Of a DNA stretch of 64,000 nt, positions 1 through 11,858 are shown piece after piece (position 1 is the first letter of the stretch; each line of letters starts with the position of its first letter). The notes under the pieces are model-generated. The model saw only the letters and a list, made by a program, of their open reading frames with translations. It had not been told where the DNA came from and ran no database searches. The position numbers and the translations under genes are program-made. The stretch comes from Lamellibrachia satsuma (taxonomy: Eukaryota; Annelida; Polychaeta; Sabellida; Siboglinidae), in contig BSQZ01000001.1 of NCBI GenBank assembly GCA_033239005.1, positions 33,650,688 through 33,714,687 on the forward strand, in the 5' to 3' direction.

Positions 1-75
1 TACATATTTGGAAAACAATGAACTGGATTTGCGATAGGCTAAATCAGTTGAGGAAGCAGTTTTAAAGTAATATGG
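1..75. repeat. Dispersed repeat fragment shared with 61975-62040
   Basis: The word GATTTGCGATAGGCTAAATC with its flanks (CAATGAAC... and ...AGTTGAG) occurs both here and near 61985, so this is a copy of an interspersed element of unknown class. Confidence 0.6.
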
Positions 76-99
76 AGGAAGGAGATTATCGTGCCATAG

Positions 100-321
100 A
101 TGAAATTAAAGAAAGAAGATATTTTGAGGGGGATCCCTTCCCGCAATGCGCAAATATCTGAGTACAAATTAAGGTATGAAGTGCACCACTTTATGCACCA
201 CTTTATGCACCACTTTATGCAGTCACGTTTTTGGAAAATGTGGAATTGTTTCAAAAAGATTCAGGGGACAATTACAAAATTGGCAAAAAAAGAAGATGAA
301 GCAGGACACTTGTCACGTCTA
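100..321. other. Low-complexity leader with 12-bp triplicate
   Basis: There is no supported gene. ACCACTTTATGC is present three times at about 186-221. An open frame through this stretch exists only because the adjacent GT tract has no stops. Confidence 0.5.
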
Positions 322-324
322 ACA

Positions 325-647
<323 letters not shown>

Positions 648-681
648 TTCTGAGAACGCCGTCTACTCCGCGTGTTGCAGG

Positions 682-888
682 GACGCCGAGAAGCGCGCCT
701 ACCGGACCCAGTGGCGCCGCCTCAACAGTCGCGGGCGAGTAGGTCGCAACAGCATCTGTTGCCGCAAGGGGCGCTGCTGCAAGAGACGCTTCCGCTGCAC
801 GTTCGTGCCGCGACTCAGGGACTTCTACTGTATACCTTAACTCAGGCTGCATGTGACGTCACCACAGGACTTTTTTAGGAATAAAAAT
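682..888 (+). CDS. Candidate terminal exon of an unrecognised Cys/Arg-rich protein
   Basis: A GC-rich segment stands out from its AT-rich surroundings. After an acceptor-like GTGTTGCAG (ending at 680) one frame reads DAEKRAYRTQWRRLNSRGR and ends NSICCRKGRCCKRRFRC...FYCIP with TAA at 838-840. Third codon positions are strongly G/C, and seven cysteines fall in the last 30 residues. An AATAAA lies at 880-885, 40 bases after the stop, which suits a last exon. I do not recognise the family. A (GT)n tract directly upstream hides the previous exon. The opposite frames are also open here, so this is tentative. Confidence 0.35.
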
Positions 889-2245
889 AACGTAATTTCC
901 TGGATGTCGTCATCGTAACACATCAGGTCAACTGCCTGCCAGTCCAGAAATGTTCGTATTGAACCTAGTGAGAAAAGACCGAACACGTCTAGTGACTTTT
1001 ATTGGAAACTCTTTGTTGTAATATATGTACAGTTATTCCAGAATAGACACTGACACATTCCAACTACCACAAATGGCACAGTTGACTCCACTTAATATAA
1101 TCACTTAATATAATCACTTAGTATAATCACTTCGGGCCAGTAATATAATCACTTAATATAATCACTTCGGCCAGTAAAATGTGATTCTGTTAAGCAGTTG
1201 ATTCAGTTGAGCTGAGTCCGCTGTAATGTACTATTTAAATACGACTTGCTGAATAAACGCAACATGAGATGATAAGTTTATGCCACTTATTAATTATTCT
1301 CCCATTCCATCACTTTGTGTCTCACTTCTTGAGATGTTCCGATGTCACTCGTACAACCGATCGTTGAACGAACAAAAGCGAATAGAACGGTCGATGGCTC
1401 GACACGCGGCCATGGAATGTCATCACTCGTGACATCACCATACCCATGCCGCTAGGCGACCATGGAATGTCATCACTCGTGACATCACCATACCCATGCC
1501 GCTAGGCGACCGTCGCGGCATGCATCGTCGGACGAAGAACCCCACGAACATAACTTGTCTAGATGTTTACCGCCATCAACTTCATTTGTCATCAATGGTA
1601 ATATATGTACATTGGAATTAATCTTAATTGCTCTGTGTCAAAAGGTTGCGGAGTAACATGATGCTTATGTTAACAAAACGGTATTGATACGTGAAATTGT
1701 CGAAAGCGTCGAACGTATGCAATAAAACTGTCACACTATGTTTTCTTCACGTGATCACGTGATCTATCCCACAATCCAATAAACGCACTGATTCAGTCTG
1801 GACGAGTTAACAACGATATTGTGTTAGGATATCCGAGATAATTCGAGTAATAGGCATGATCACTTGTACTGTCCACTCTCCTACAATGAGCACCGTTTAG
1901 TCAGAAGTATATAGCGTCTGACATTTTGTTGACATATACTCGTAACTGACTTGTCAGAATCCCTCAAGGACTGGCATTGTGTATCTTATAGCTAGTCCTG
2001 TCTGAGTTGGCACAAACACTCGCCATACGATGGACATGCAGGTTAAGGAAATGTCAAAGTTAAACGAAGTTTATGTCAGGATGGTGTTTTCCCCTTCTAG
2101 AATACCATTGCTGCGAAAGTGTACACGTACATTATATTAAACATAATAATTCTGCGAGTTGATTAATTCCTTAGGACAAATCAGAACGGCTTTCCGACAC
2201 TGAAGATCTATATCACCTCCCAAATTCTTGAATTAAGACGCACAA
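889..2245. other. No gene seen; contains a 52-bp tandem duplication
   Basis: AT-rich sequence without recognisable coding. At about 1408-1511 a 52-bp block beginning CCATGGAATGTCATCACTCG is present twice in tandem with almost no divergence. Near 1090-1165 a TAATATAATCACT word is repeated. Confidence 0.6.
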
Positions 2246-2249
2246 TCGA

Positions 2250-2490
2250 GGGCTTACTTAACCTGGCTACAACCGAAATTAGAAAATCCAAAAGAACCTT
2301 TGAAAAAAAGTTGGCAGGTAATATAAAAAATGACACCAAAAGTTTCTATGCTTATGTAAGGAGTAAACAGAAAGTTCGAGATACGGTCGGACCACTGGAA
2401 AACAACAGTGAAAACATTATTTCAGACGGGTTTCAAATGGCAGTGGTCCTGAATGAGTATTTCAGCTCAGTTTTTACCACCGAAGATATC
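2250..2490 (+). mobile_element. CR1-like LINE ORF2 fragment (5' part)
   Basis: Translates to [20 protein letters not shown] and [20 protein letters not shown], the linker between endonuclease and reverse transcriptase of the LINE at 40608-45244. It is interrupted at EDI and resumes at 2948. Confidence 0.85.
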
Positions 2491-2749
2491 AGGGTGGGGG
2501 GTACTCCCTATACTGAGGTATACATGTATGTGCCACGCAAATGCCCCTGTTTTTGGCCATTTTTCTCTCTCTGTCCGAAGAAAAAATGTAAATTTTCTCT
2601 CTTTGTGCCCCAATTAAACCTGATAATTTTCTCTTTCATCGAAGAGGAAATTTCCCAATGAAAACGTCCCGCCCGGGCTTACTCTACACTTATAGATATT
2701 AGATAAATTGTCAAATAATTCTCTCTTGGTGACCACAAATTTCTTGATT

Positions 2750-2823
<74 letters not shown>

Positions 2824-2842
2824 CCTCCCTTCCTCCCTCCCT

Positions 2843-2876
<34 letters not shown>

Positions 2877-2947
2877 CATGTGCTCCATGGGTTCTGGCGG
2901 CACACCCCCACCGCTTTGATAAGGCAGTACCCCCCCCCCCCCCGGGA
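2491..2947. repeat. Insertion with (CT)n microsatellite splitting a CR1 fragment
   Basis: The CR1 frame stops at GATATCAG and resumes at GATCAGCTC. Between them lies unique sequence, a (CT)n/CCCT tract at 2748-2875 and a poly-C run at 2930-2944. This is a secondary insertion or expansion. Confidence 0.7.
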
Positions 2948-3519
2948 TCAGCTCACTACCAGTTCCAGTTACTAAATTTGATGGCGATCAATCAGATCAT
3001 TTAGGGCAGTTATTTGTAACTCCTGAATTGATAGCAAAGACAATTAAGAAGATGAAAGATAATAAATTACCTGGAGTTGATGGGATACCACCAAAACTGC
3101 TTAAGGAAATTGTAGAGCAAATTACAACACCATTTGCAATGGTATTTAAATTGTCACTAGGAGAAGGAATAATTCCTTCAGAATGGAAAGACGCAAACAT
3201 TACGCTGCTATTTAAGAAGGGATCGAGGAACAAGCCAAAAAATTACAGACCAGTGAGTTTAACATCAGTGGTATGTAAATTACTCGAAACATTAATTAGA
3301 GACCACATGGTGGAATTCCTTGTAAAACATAAATTAATAAATACATCTCAACATGGGTTCCTAAAAGCAAAGTCATGTCTAACCAATCTCTTATGTTTTT
3401 TGGAAGAAATTACAAAGTGGGTAGATGATGGGTCACCAGTGGATGTTATCTACTTAGATTTTCAAAAAGCTTTCGACAAAGTGCCACAAAAATTGTTACT
3501 TAGGCTAAAAGCCCATGGT
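2948..3519 (+). mobile_element. CR1-like LINE reverse transcriptase fragment
   Basis: Encodes [39 protein letters not shown] and [20 protein letters not shown] motifs matching 43660-44150. It is broken at the Pro-His position by an antisense copy. Confidence 0.9.
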
Positions 3520-3722
3520 AGATTTGACAAGATTTGCCATCCAAGCCAAAGACACAGATGGCAAGTGGACAAGGAAGCCATTGGCTTATCGAGAGTCCAA
3601 CAATGTTCATCTACTTTAACCCGCCCTCCTGAGATATGTGTCAACCTTGTTTTTAAACATATTCACGCTGCTAGCAGTTATACAATCCGTAGACAATTTG
3701 TTCCATTCATTTATTGTTGTGC
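3520..3722 (-). mobile_element. Antisense CR1 3' end nested in the sense CR1 fragment
   Basis: The reverse complement gives the LINE 3' end (INEWNK..., the last codons and the 3' UTR with GTTGGACTCTCGATAAGCC). The sense RT frame is interrupted at ATGGTA and a 40-bp piece of it ([11 protein letters not shown]) reappears at 3777. It is followed by a (GGGCGGGTGC)-type GC tract at 3720-3776. Confidence 0.8.
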
Positions 3723-3776
3723 GGGTGCGGTGCGGGGGCGGGGGCGGGTGCGGGGGCGTGGGCGGGTGCGTGTGCG

Positions 3777-3815
3777 TGATTTGGAAGATGACATATCTAG
3801 CAAAGTTCTGAAAAA
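3777..3815 (+). mobile_element. CR1 sense remnant after the nested insertion
   Basis: GATTTGGAAGATGACATATC corresponds to DLEDDIS in the LINE reverse transcriptase. Confidence 0.6.
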
Positions 3816-4004
3816 TTGCAAATAACAATGGCGAGAGATTCTCCTCCTGCCTTACCCCTTGTTTGCATTCAAAGAAGTCAGATATACAACTATCATTAAT
3901 TTTAATACAAGGCTTGGCCTTAGTATACATGTTTTACATTACATTTAACATTCTACCATTAATATTATGGCTTACGAGTTTACTCCACAAGGCAGGTATA
4001 TTTA

Positions 4005-4355
4005 TAGTATCTACTCAGGCTGAACACTACGGAGCTACTCAGACTGAACACGACATTGCGCTCGAAGCTCTCTTCGAAAGACTTGAAGAAAACGGTCTCA
4101 CACTCAACAAGTCAAAGTGCGAGTTCAACCGAGATAAAGTTGAATTATTCGGAATCGTCTTCAGCGCGGATGGAATCCAGCCAGACGAAAAGAAGGCACA
4201 TGCAATCCACGAAACAAAGCCGTCAGAAAATATATGTGAAGTCCGAAGCCTACAAGGAATGATGAATTACTGCGCTAGATTTATTCCAGACTACGCCTCG
4301 CTGTCCGAACAATTCGTTGACTTACACGGAAGAACACAGCATGTCATGGCAGCAT
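4005..4355 (+). mobile_element. Ty3/Gypsy-type LTR retrotransposon pol fragment
   Basis: Encodes TEHDIALEALFERLEENGLT and LNKSKCEF...LFGIVFSADGI, then SLQGMMNYCARFIPDYASL. This is the end of a Gypsy reverse transcriptase (the L-x-K-C-x-F and G-x-x-x-S block) entering the RNase H linker. No LTRs were seen and the upstream part is lost, so it is a relic. Confidence 0.8.
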
Positions 4356-4359
4356 GAAC

Positions 4360-5640
4360 AGAACGTAATAATGCTTAACAAGGAAGTCTAAAGGTTAATG
4401 GAATCGAGGCCTAGCCTTCAATTAAATCACGTTCAGAATACACCCAACACGCCAATCGAATGACATACAGGTAAATTAAGGTTAATTGAAACCAGAGCAG
4501 CAAATATGTGATCTGATGTGATGGATTACGCAATCAAAAAGCAGGTGCACAAGTGCATTGGCTGTCTGAATGAAGTCTGAATGAAGAAATCACCTCCCAG
4601 GAAAACAACCGATTCAATCAAATTGTTGTGGTACCGCTATTTCAACTGTTAACTGGAGCTGGTTGTCTAGAAGTCTGCGTTCTCTGGTGTGAAGCTTGTG
4701 CATTGATGGTGCAGTGGAGACTCACCTCAGTTCCTAACATGACGTTAGACCAATCACTGCAGGACCTTCTACATCAACTATGTAGAACGGTGTGTCATCC
4801 ATGAAGATCTGTTCTAGCTATATGAAATGTTCACAATACCACGACTCTTGATCGGTGTACTATTGTAAGCTGTTAGTTTCACGTATACAACAGTAATGGC
4901 GATTTCACGAACTGGAAAACCCTCAGACCTAGCTGGTCAGGTTACATTCTTCGGAATGTGCTCCAGTATCTACTTTAAGTCGTAAGTTGTGTATTCCAGG
5001 ACGATTGTGTAGTTTCGCATTCACATGTGCATAGGAGTAACAATAAATGCTTATATGAAAGTTTCAGAGCAGTGCGGTACCTACTGTAGTATATGCAGTG
5101 AACTCAGCTTAACAGAATCAATTCGAGTCAATGTGATTACGTAAAGCGGCTGATTCTCTTAAGCGACGCACTGTAAATACAGCGAGAGAGTACGACATGA
5201 TAACGTCCCAGCCAATATATTTAATTCTACTACACGGCTGACTCTGTTATCGGTGATTATATTAAGCGGAGTTCACTGTATTAGACCATGGGCCAGACCA
5301 GATGTCGGTACCACCGGGGGGGGAAACAAAATTTTTGGCAAATTATTTGTTCCACCACTATAAGTAAAAAATAGGTGATATCCTTTCCAAATGAGTAGCT
5401 TTATCCTTTTGGTGGCGCATAACGTGTTTTTACATAACACGCTAATACGTGTTAGGTAAAACACTTTTTCATTTATTATTAACTTTAGAGAGATGCGGTT
5501 TGCGGCATCCTGTCGGCTATGAAAAATAAGCAGGATTTTGTATCTAAACTGTTTTGTCAGATTGCGAAATCCCCCCTTTTGTTGGAGGTCTATGGAAAAG
5601 CTAATTCCTTTCTTGTTTACCATTGGATTTTAAATTTGAA
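4360..5640. other. No gene seen; small CR1 remnant at 5030-5090
   Basis: AT-rich intergenic sequence. At 5030-5090 GGAGTAACAATAAATGCT...GAAAGTTTCAGAGCAGTG matches the MKVSEQCG block of the CR1 reverse transcriptase. Nothing else is recognisable. Confidence 0.5.
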
Positions 5641-5738
5641 AGGTGTTTTGGATGCCTAATGGATGTACGAAAAAAGGTACGGTAACAACTTTTTTAATTT
5701 GAAAAACCCCAAACTGTCAACGAGGTGCTCAATCACTG

Positions 5739-5839
5739 AACACTGTGCGGTCTTTAGAGTTGACCACTGTGCGGTCTTTAGAGTTGACCACTGTGCGGTC
5801 TTTAGAGTTGACCACTGTGCGGTCTTTAGAGTTGACCAA
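5739..5839. repeat. 24-bp minisatellite, about 4 copies
   Basis: The unit GACCACTGTGCGGTCTTTAG plus AGTT is perfectly repeated. It is open in several frames because 24 is divisible by three. Confidence 0.95.
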
Positions 5840-6319
5840 GATCGTGGGTGTCTTTGACCAGGCACTATATGCAAAGGCTGCTGAGGTCACTTGGAAACAT
5901 CCTGACACGTTTACGACGACCATCATCATCAGGCTTGGAGTAGTCCACGCCATATACACACTGCTGGCAATTGTTGGGAATTGTTGGGAAGGGATTCCAG
6001 GATGCTGGATTGCGGGATATGTGCATTGAGTCAGGTGTGATTTCAGACTGAAGACCATCAGTAACCTCTGCAAAGATGTGTCACAAGCGTCGTTGAAGCA
6101 GGTCCTCCAAAACATGCCATGTTCAAGCATTATGTACCTGTTTGAAGTCTACCTTGAATTCCTGTGAGTTGGAAATGGGAGCCTCTCAACCTTCTAGCTG
6201 TCCTATCTGGACAAGGTCGATATTTTGCTAGGATTCCTTCGAGCATCAAGAAAGGGACCCTGGATGCTACACCTTACGTCTACTCGTGCAATGATCCCCT
6301 GGTGATTCGTATATATGAC

Positions 6320-6482
<163 letters not shown>

Positions 6483-6680
6483 ATACACTTACACACATAC
6501 ACACATACACACATACACACACCTTGCCCTGCAACAAATAAAACTTAAAACTTGCCCATGATAATTCCCTTCCTCAAGAGAGGCTTCCCTCCTATAGACC
6601 ATGGGTGATGTTGTCAAGATCCTAAATATAATCATGCAGAGATCAAGTATGTTGATTCCAGATTGATATAACATTTAACA

Positions 6681-8698
6681 CAGCGGTTCCCCACCTGGGA
6701 TATGGTAACCTGGGACAACACGGCCCCTTGAGGTAAGACAGCCCCCCAGCACGTACGCAAAATCTAAAACTCTGAACGTCCCGAAATTTGGTGCAAGATG
6801 AAGCTAACAGCTATCGGATACTCACCCCGAAAGCTCACCAACACGAGACAGACGTAATTAAAGCAGTGTTTTTTAACTTTTATATGCACTATTATACGCT
6901 CTGATCTAATATGTTCTAATATAATAGTAACATGATGCAACTCACTATGAAACCATATGAATCATGAACTTAATTGGTGACATAATAATTAATCAGTTGA
7001 CATGTCAAACAATACATAATGTGTGTTGTGTTCCATAGAGGGGTCGTCCTGCCCCATGTTACCCTACATGTAACTCCGGGGGGTACGCGGAGGGTTCGCT
7101 GAAGTTAAGGTTACGTGCAATGGTGCACACAATTTGCCATTTGTGTGTGCGGAGAAGAAAATGTTTTTTTGTAATATTCTGTAATACAATACAATTCACA
7201 CAAAATATACTCTTTTCAAGCAAACATTCAACGCTATTACAAAACGCAGTACCCAAGTCTATACATTTATCTATAGTTTTCCCATCTAAAATATTGAAGT
7301 TACGACGATTTCGCATACTTTCAACTGTTAGTGCTTAACTAGTAAGTTTGCGTCATCAAATCCACCGCCCCAATACCAGGCTCTTGCGCCTCTTGTGCCA
7401 AGTGTTCGATACAGACCAAGGCATGTTGCTCTTCCACATCGAGGTTCGTTCGCTCTCACGGGGAACGTCGTGTCTAGATTGAGGCACAGAAAGATGAGAT
7501 CACCAAATTCTTTGACCGCGTCGGCATGGAGCAGTCTCGAAAATTCGTCAAAACATCCCGGACAAAGTTGGCTCTTGAAGCTGGCGTGCTTGAAAAACAT
7601 CGTTTTCCACCTGAACTCCCATAACAAGTCACTCCAAGGCCGGTTCACCGAAGTGACTGCTTTCGTGGACGACGTACAAACATCCATCATGAAGTTACAG
7701 CTGATTGGAAGGCTAAATCAAAGAAGGACACTTCAACATGTTTGAAGTAAGCGATTCACACACCCGTCCTTGTGGCCTGTCTTTTGACAGAATTGTGTTT
7801 AAGTGTAGCAATTTCAGAAATTGTCCCAGAAATCCCCGGGTGATTTTGAACCCCCCTTTCTAAACCCTGAGGACGTACCTGCTTCAGGGTGAAGAAACGG
7901 GACACGGAAACATGGGGCAACTTGTGCAAATTACGTTGAAAATACGTTGTTTTAACGTCAGCTACCACGTTGTAGCAATGTCGGAAACTAGTTGGATTTG
8001 AAAGTTGCAGTGACGTCGGGTTTCCACGTTGTATCGACGTCGGGTATCGACGTCGTAGTAATGTTGAAAACTGGTTGGATTTGAAAGTTGTATCTACGTC
8101 AGGTTTCAACGATGTATCGTCGGGTTTCCTGCCTTCCATGCCGAGGAATTTCATACATACATCCCAGATATGAGTGCGCTGGATTCCAATTTCCATCCAT
8201 TCATTGTGGATGTGCAGGAGGATTCGTTGAACTTCGTGAACGACTCCACCGCACGTGATGCATTTGAGGCTATTCCCCTGCCAAAGTGTTTTGTCTAAAG
8301 TGAGCGAATCGTATCCACACGTAGCTGAAGTGCCCACGAGGGTATTGCTGATATTTCCATCAACCTATCTCTGCGAGCAAGGATTCTTGGCAATGTTCTG
8401 CATGAAAACAAAATTAATTTCGTGCCCGACTGTGCATGAAGGAAGACCTCCGCGTTTCGTTATCCAAAGTTGTTTCCGAATCGAAGCACTGGTTTTGATC
8501 AGGTAAACTCAACCCTCACCTTGAAGTGATTCCTCGAATAACGGTTTCTTACATTACCCTTCGGGGTACAGTTTCGTCGTCAATAAAATGTATCATTGAA
8601 CTCGGTGTTGAATGTTGTTTCGTGTATAGCCCTGTGTCACCCGGTCGATCGCTTCACGGCAACGGCGCACGCGGGGTGAAATATTTTGGGAACCGCTG
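6681..8698 (+). mobile_element. hAT-superfamily DNA transposon with TIRs and 8-bp TSD
   Basis: The left end CAGCGGTTCCCCACC and right end ATTTTGGGAACCGCTG form an inverted terminal repeat. Directly outside, ATTTAACA is found on both sides (6673-6680 and 8699-8706), an exact 8-bp target-site duplication typical of hAT elements. Inside, the decayed frames KNIVFHLNSHNKSLQGR (about 7590) and FPSTYLCEQGFLAMFCMKTK (about 8350) resemble the GTF2IRD2/ZBED5-type hAT transposase, the latter being the C-terminal dimerisation region. Stops and frameshifts make it inactive. Copies of GACGTCGGGTTTCCACG-like motifs at 7975-8125 appear to be a later internal expansion. Confidence 0.88.
7400..8510 (+). pseudogene. 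Decayed hAT transposase (GTF2IRD2/ZBED5-like)
   Basis: Coding remnants in two or more frames: a segment with LSRLRH and LNSHNKSLQGRFTEVTAFVD at 7440-7740 and the CEQGF...KTK block with LSK-like residues at 8230-8500. The family domain order fits (RNase H-like core, then dimerisation). Frame changes, an insertion around 7940-8130 and stops prevent translation as one protein. Confidence 0.7.
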
Positions 8699-8706
8699 AT
8701 TTAACA

Positions 8707-9110
8707 ATACAAGGTTCGCGCTCTTTTAGTTTTCAGTGATCCAGTGTTTCCTATAATTGTAGATGCTTAGTGGAGAATTCCTTAAATGTTCATTTTGCAT
8801 CTTTGAAAGTATGTTGTCGTCTGATATTGTAGTATATATTGTCTATTTCTGGTGGGAATACTTGTCATTTATTAACATAGCATTTCATATCCGTGATACC
8901 TTGAACACATACAGATCAGACTAAGACTTTTGTATTTGCTTAAACATGGTTTACTTGACAACAAGGTTTGCATCAGTCTCAGCAGTGTAAGCGGCTATCG
9001 ACCGGGGCCTTGTGCTATCAAATACAACACCAGGGATTGATGTAGACAGAAGCCACAGGTGACAAACTGTGCTTTATCTGAGAACAGTAGCGTCACATAT
9101 GTGCACTTAG
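8707..9110. other. No gene seen
   Basis: AT-rich spacer between the hAT element and the 57-bp array. No coding or repeat signal recognised. Confidence 0.5.
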
Positions 9111-9662
9111 CTTCATACAATCTGGAGTCACTGTAGCTACTGACGACCAGTTCTAATACTCCAGTAGCTTCATACAATCTGGAAGTACTGCAGCTACTGA
9201 CGACCAGTTCTAATACTCCAGTAGCTTCATACAATCTGGAAGTACTGCAGCTACTGACGACCAGTTCTAATACTCCAGTAGCTTCATACAATATGGAGGT
9301 ACTGCAGCTACTGACAACCAGTTCTAATACTCCAGTAGCTTCATATAATCTGGAAGTACTGCAGCTACTGACGACCAGTTCTAATACTCCAGTAGCTTCA
9401 TAAAATATGGAGGTACTGCAGCTACTGACGACCAGTTCTAATACTCCAGTAGCTTCATACAATCTGGAAGTACTGCAGCTACTGACGACCAGTTCTAATA
9501 CTCCAGTAGCTTCATACAATCTGGAAGTACTGCAGCTACTGACGACCAGTTCTAATACTCCAGTAGCTTCATACAATCTGGAAGTACTGCAGCTACTGAC
9601 GACCAGTTCTAATACTCCAGTAGCTTCATACAATCTGGAGGTAATGCAGCTACTGACGACCA
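9110..9662. repeat. 57-bp minisatellite array A, about 10 copies
   Basis: The unit contains CTACTGACGACCAGTTCTAA followed by TACTCCAGTAGCTTCATACA. The length is 19 codons, so both strands stay open (minus-strand ELVVSSCSTSRLYEATGVL). The translation is not supported as a gene because it is purely repeat-derived. Confidence 0.97.
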
Positions 9663-10565
9663 GAACTGGAACTGGAAAAATCCGACGTTTATGTAAAATG
9701 CATGATGCGTGCTGTGGAGAATCGGTTTTTTTTCTGGCCACATGTCGACGACATGTGTTGGTATATTGCTGACGATGTCCTCTTTCTATTACCAGAGCCA
9801 GAAAAAGCATGTCCAAATCCGACGTGATCTCTTGGAAATAATTGTGCAATGTGCTTAAGGCATGTCCAAATCCGACATGATCTCTGGGACATAATTGTGC
9901 AATGTGCTTAAGGCTGAGCGGAACCAAGAGACTGGAAACATTTAACATTGTTTTAAAACACAATCATTATGATTATTGTGATCTCTATGATGCAGTGTTA
10001 TGATTCACTCTGGTTGAGGGTCAGTTCTGTTACCAATTATCAAAGAATCAACTCTTACCATCTAAAATTACAATAATTATCCTGAATCTGATAAGTTTTC
10101 GAACTTGTGACTGGCTTAGATCATATGCATTACTTTGTTTATTGCACCAGAGGAGTTGTTAATGTGTTCATGTGGCAATGACATAGCTAATTAGTAACAC
10201 AAAGTATATTGTCGTGAGACGAAAGTAACAGGAACAAGGTGGAAAAGCCAGGTAATTAAAAAACTAAGCTGCATGATAATTACTTATTATGATTAAATGA
10301 TCAGGGACACAGGTACAAGTCACATATAATGTCATAATTCGTCTATGATTAAGTATCATTGTTCTACTGTGTATGGGAATGTCTGTAACAGAGTTGAAAA
10401 AAAATATATAAAATGAATGTTTTAAACTATTTTTATTGTATGCCGATTTGTTTGTAAGTTTGCATATTTCTATGTCTACTCAAGCATGATAGATTGAAAT
10501 AAAAATTTGAAAGAAGTATGCTGATTAAAAAAAAAATATTTTTGGACTTATACCGAATTAGTAGA
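9663..10565. other. Unique spacer between two related 57-bp arrays; 60-bp duplication inside
   Basis: At about 9797-9912 a block GCATGTCCAAATCCGAC...GTGCTTAAGGC occurs twice in tandem. The rest is AT-rich with no gene. Confidence 0.6.
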
Positions 10566-10569
10566 ATGA

Positions 10570-10965
10570 CCCATAATCTGGAGGTACCACAGCTACTGAC
10601 GACCAGTTCTAATACTCCAGTAGCTTCATATAATCTGGAGGTATTGCAGTTACTGACGACCAGTTCTAATACTCCAGTAGCTTCATATAATCTGGAGGTA
10701 CCGCAGCTACTGACGACCAGTTCTAATACTCCAGTAGCTTCATATAATCTGGAGGTACCGCAGCTACTGACGACCAGTCCTAATACTCCAGTAGCTTCAT
10801 ATAATCTGGAGGCACTGCTGCTACTGACGACCAGTTCTAATACTCCCTAACTTCATATAATCTGGAGGCACTGCAGCTACTGATGACCAGTTCTAATACT
10901 CCCTAACTTCATATAATCTGGAGGCACTGCAGCTACTGACGACCAGCTCTAATACTCCAGCTACA
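10570..10965. repeat. 57-bp minisatellite array B, about 7 copies
   Basis: The same family as array A at 9110-9662, with units that differ by GGTACC or GCACTG before CAGCTACTGACGACCAG. Either one array was split by an insertion or the unit was duplicated. Confidence 0.95.
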
Positions 10966-10969
10966 CCAG

Positions 10970-11747
10970 TAAAAAAACAGTATAAATGATGCACTTTAGC
11001 AGCACTACTTGTCACATACAGCAGTGAGTGGTTCACAAAGCTCCAGCAGTCATAATATAAACATTGACAGATGTTGTGCAGGGATCTGTCCTCATAAACA
11101 TGTTGTATCCTGTTTCTTTGCACATAATAGCATTACATTATATTGCCACATCCTGACTAGCTGTGCTGCCCCTCATGGATGGCACGAGGTAACAGAACTT
11201 GTCTTGTCTTGTCTTGTTAACATCACAGATACATTGAAGCTGGAACTGGTCTGTACAAAAGTGTCCAACACTGTTGAATATTTGGGTGAAGCAAAGTTGG
11301 TTTCTGCTAGCATATTAGGGGGGTCAACATATATTTAACATATAACAACCAACCCCCCCACCCAGTTCAGACATCTATACTGTTTTTTCATATTTACAGG
11401 GGCTATGTATTCACACAACTACTGCCGAACAAACGTAACAGAAGTCACCATGACTTTACACTGGGAGACTAACGTAACATCCAGTTCTTATAGACACATA
11501 GACTATAAAAAAATTTACACAACCTAGGTGAGTATATTATGTTAATCTTTTTCTCGTATTTCATGGTCAATTTTACTGCCTAAATGTAAAAAGGAAAACG
11601 GTAAAACTGACAGTGAAATATGAGAGAAAGATTAATACATTGAAACCACCAATCTGGTGAATCTCTTCACAGTTAGCCTAGCTGAGTGTTAAATAATGTT
11701 TGTTTGATGAATAGAATGACAACCATCATATTAGAGTGTCAATCCCA
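10970..11747. other. TBCK 3' flank / probable 3' UTR; no gene seen
   Basis: Lies directly downstream of the TBCK stop. No canonical AATAAA on the minus strand was noticed, so the transcript end is undefined. Confidence 0.4.
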
Positions 11748-11858
11748 TCATAGGTTTGCAGGGGGCACTGTCAAGATGCCAGTTGGTCTCAGTGCGTCTA
11801 TGCCCTTGTGCAGCACACAGACTTTCTGGTAGCCGAGCTGCACCAACGCATTGGCAAA
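11748..11858 (-). CDS. TBCK: TBCK exon 25, C-terminus and stop
   Basis: Encodes [20 protein letters not shown] then [16 protein letters not shown] and a TGA stop at 11750-11748. It matches the human C-terminus (GGINKIKPTGLLTIPSPQI, recalled). The acceptor is TGGTTTCAG. I saw no clear AATAAA in the following few hundred bases. Confidence 0.92.
   Translation of the reverse strand, partial: FANALVQLGYQKVCVLHKGIDALRPTGILTVPPANL

Noticed and set aside
7756..8337. 193-codon minus-strand open frame
   Set aside because: Antisense to the hAT relic, with no family resemblance in that direction.
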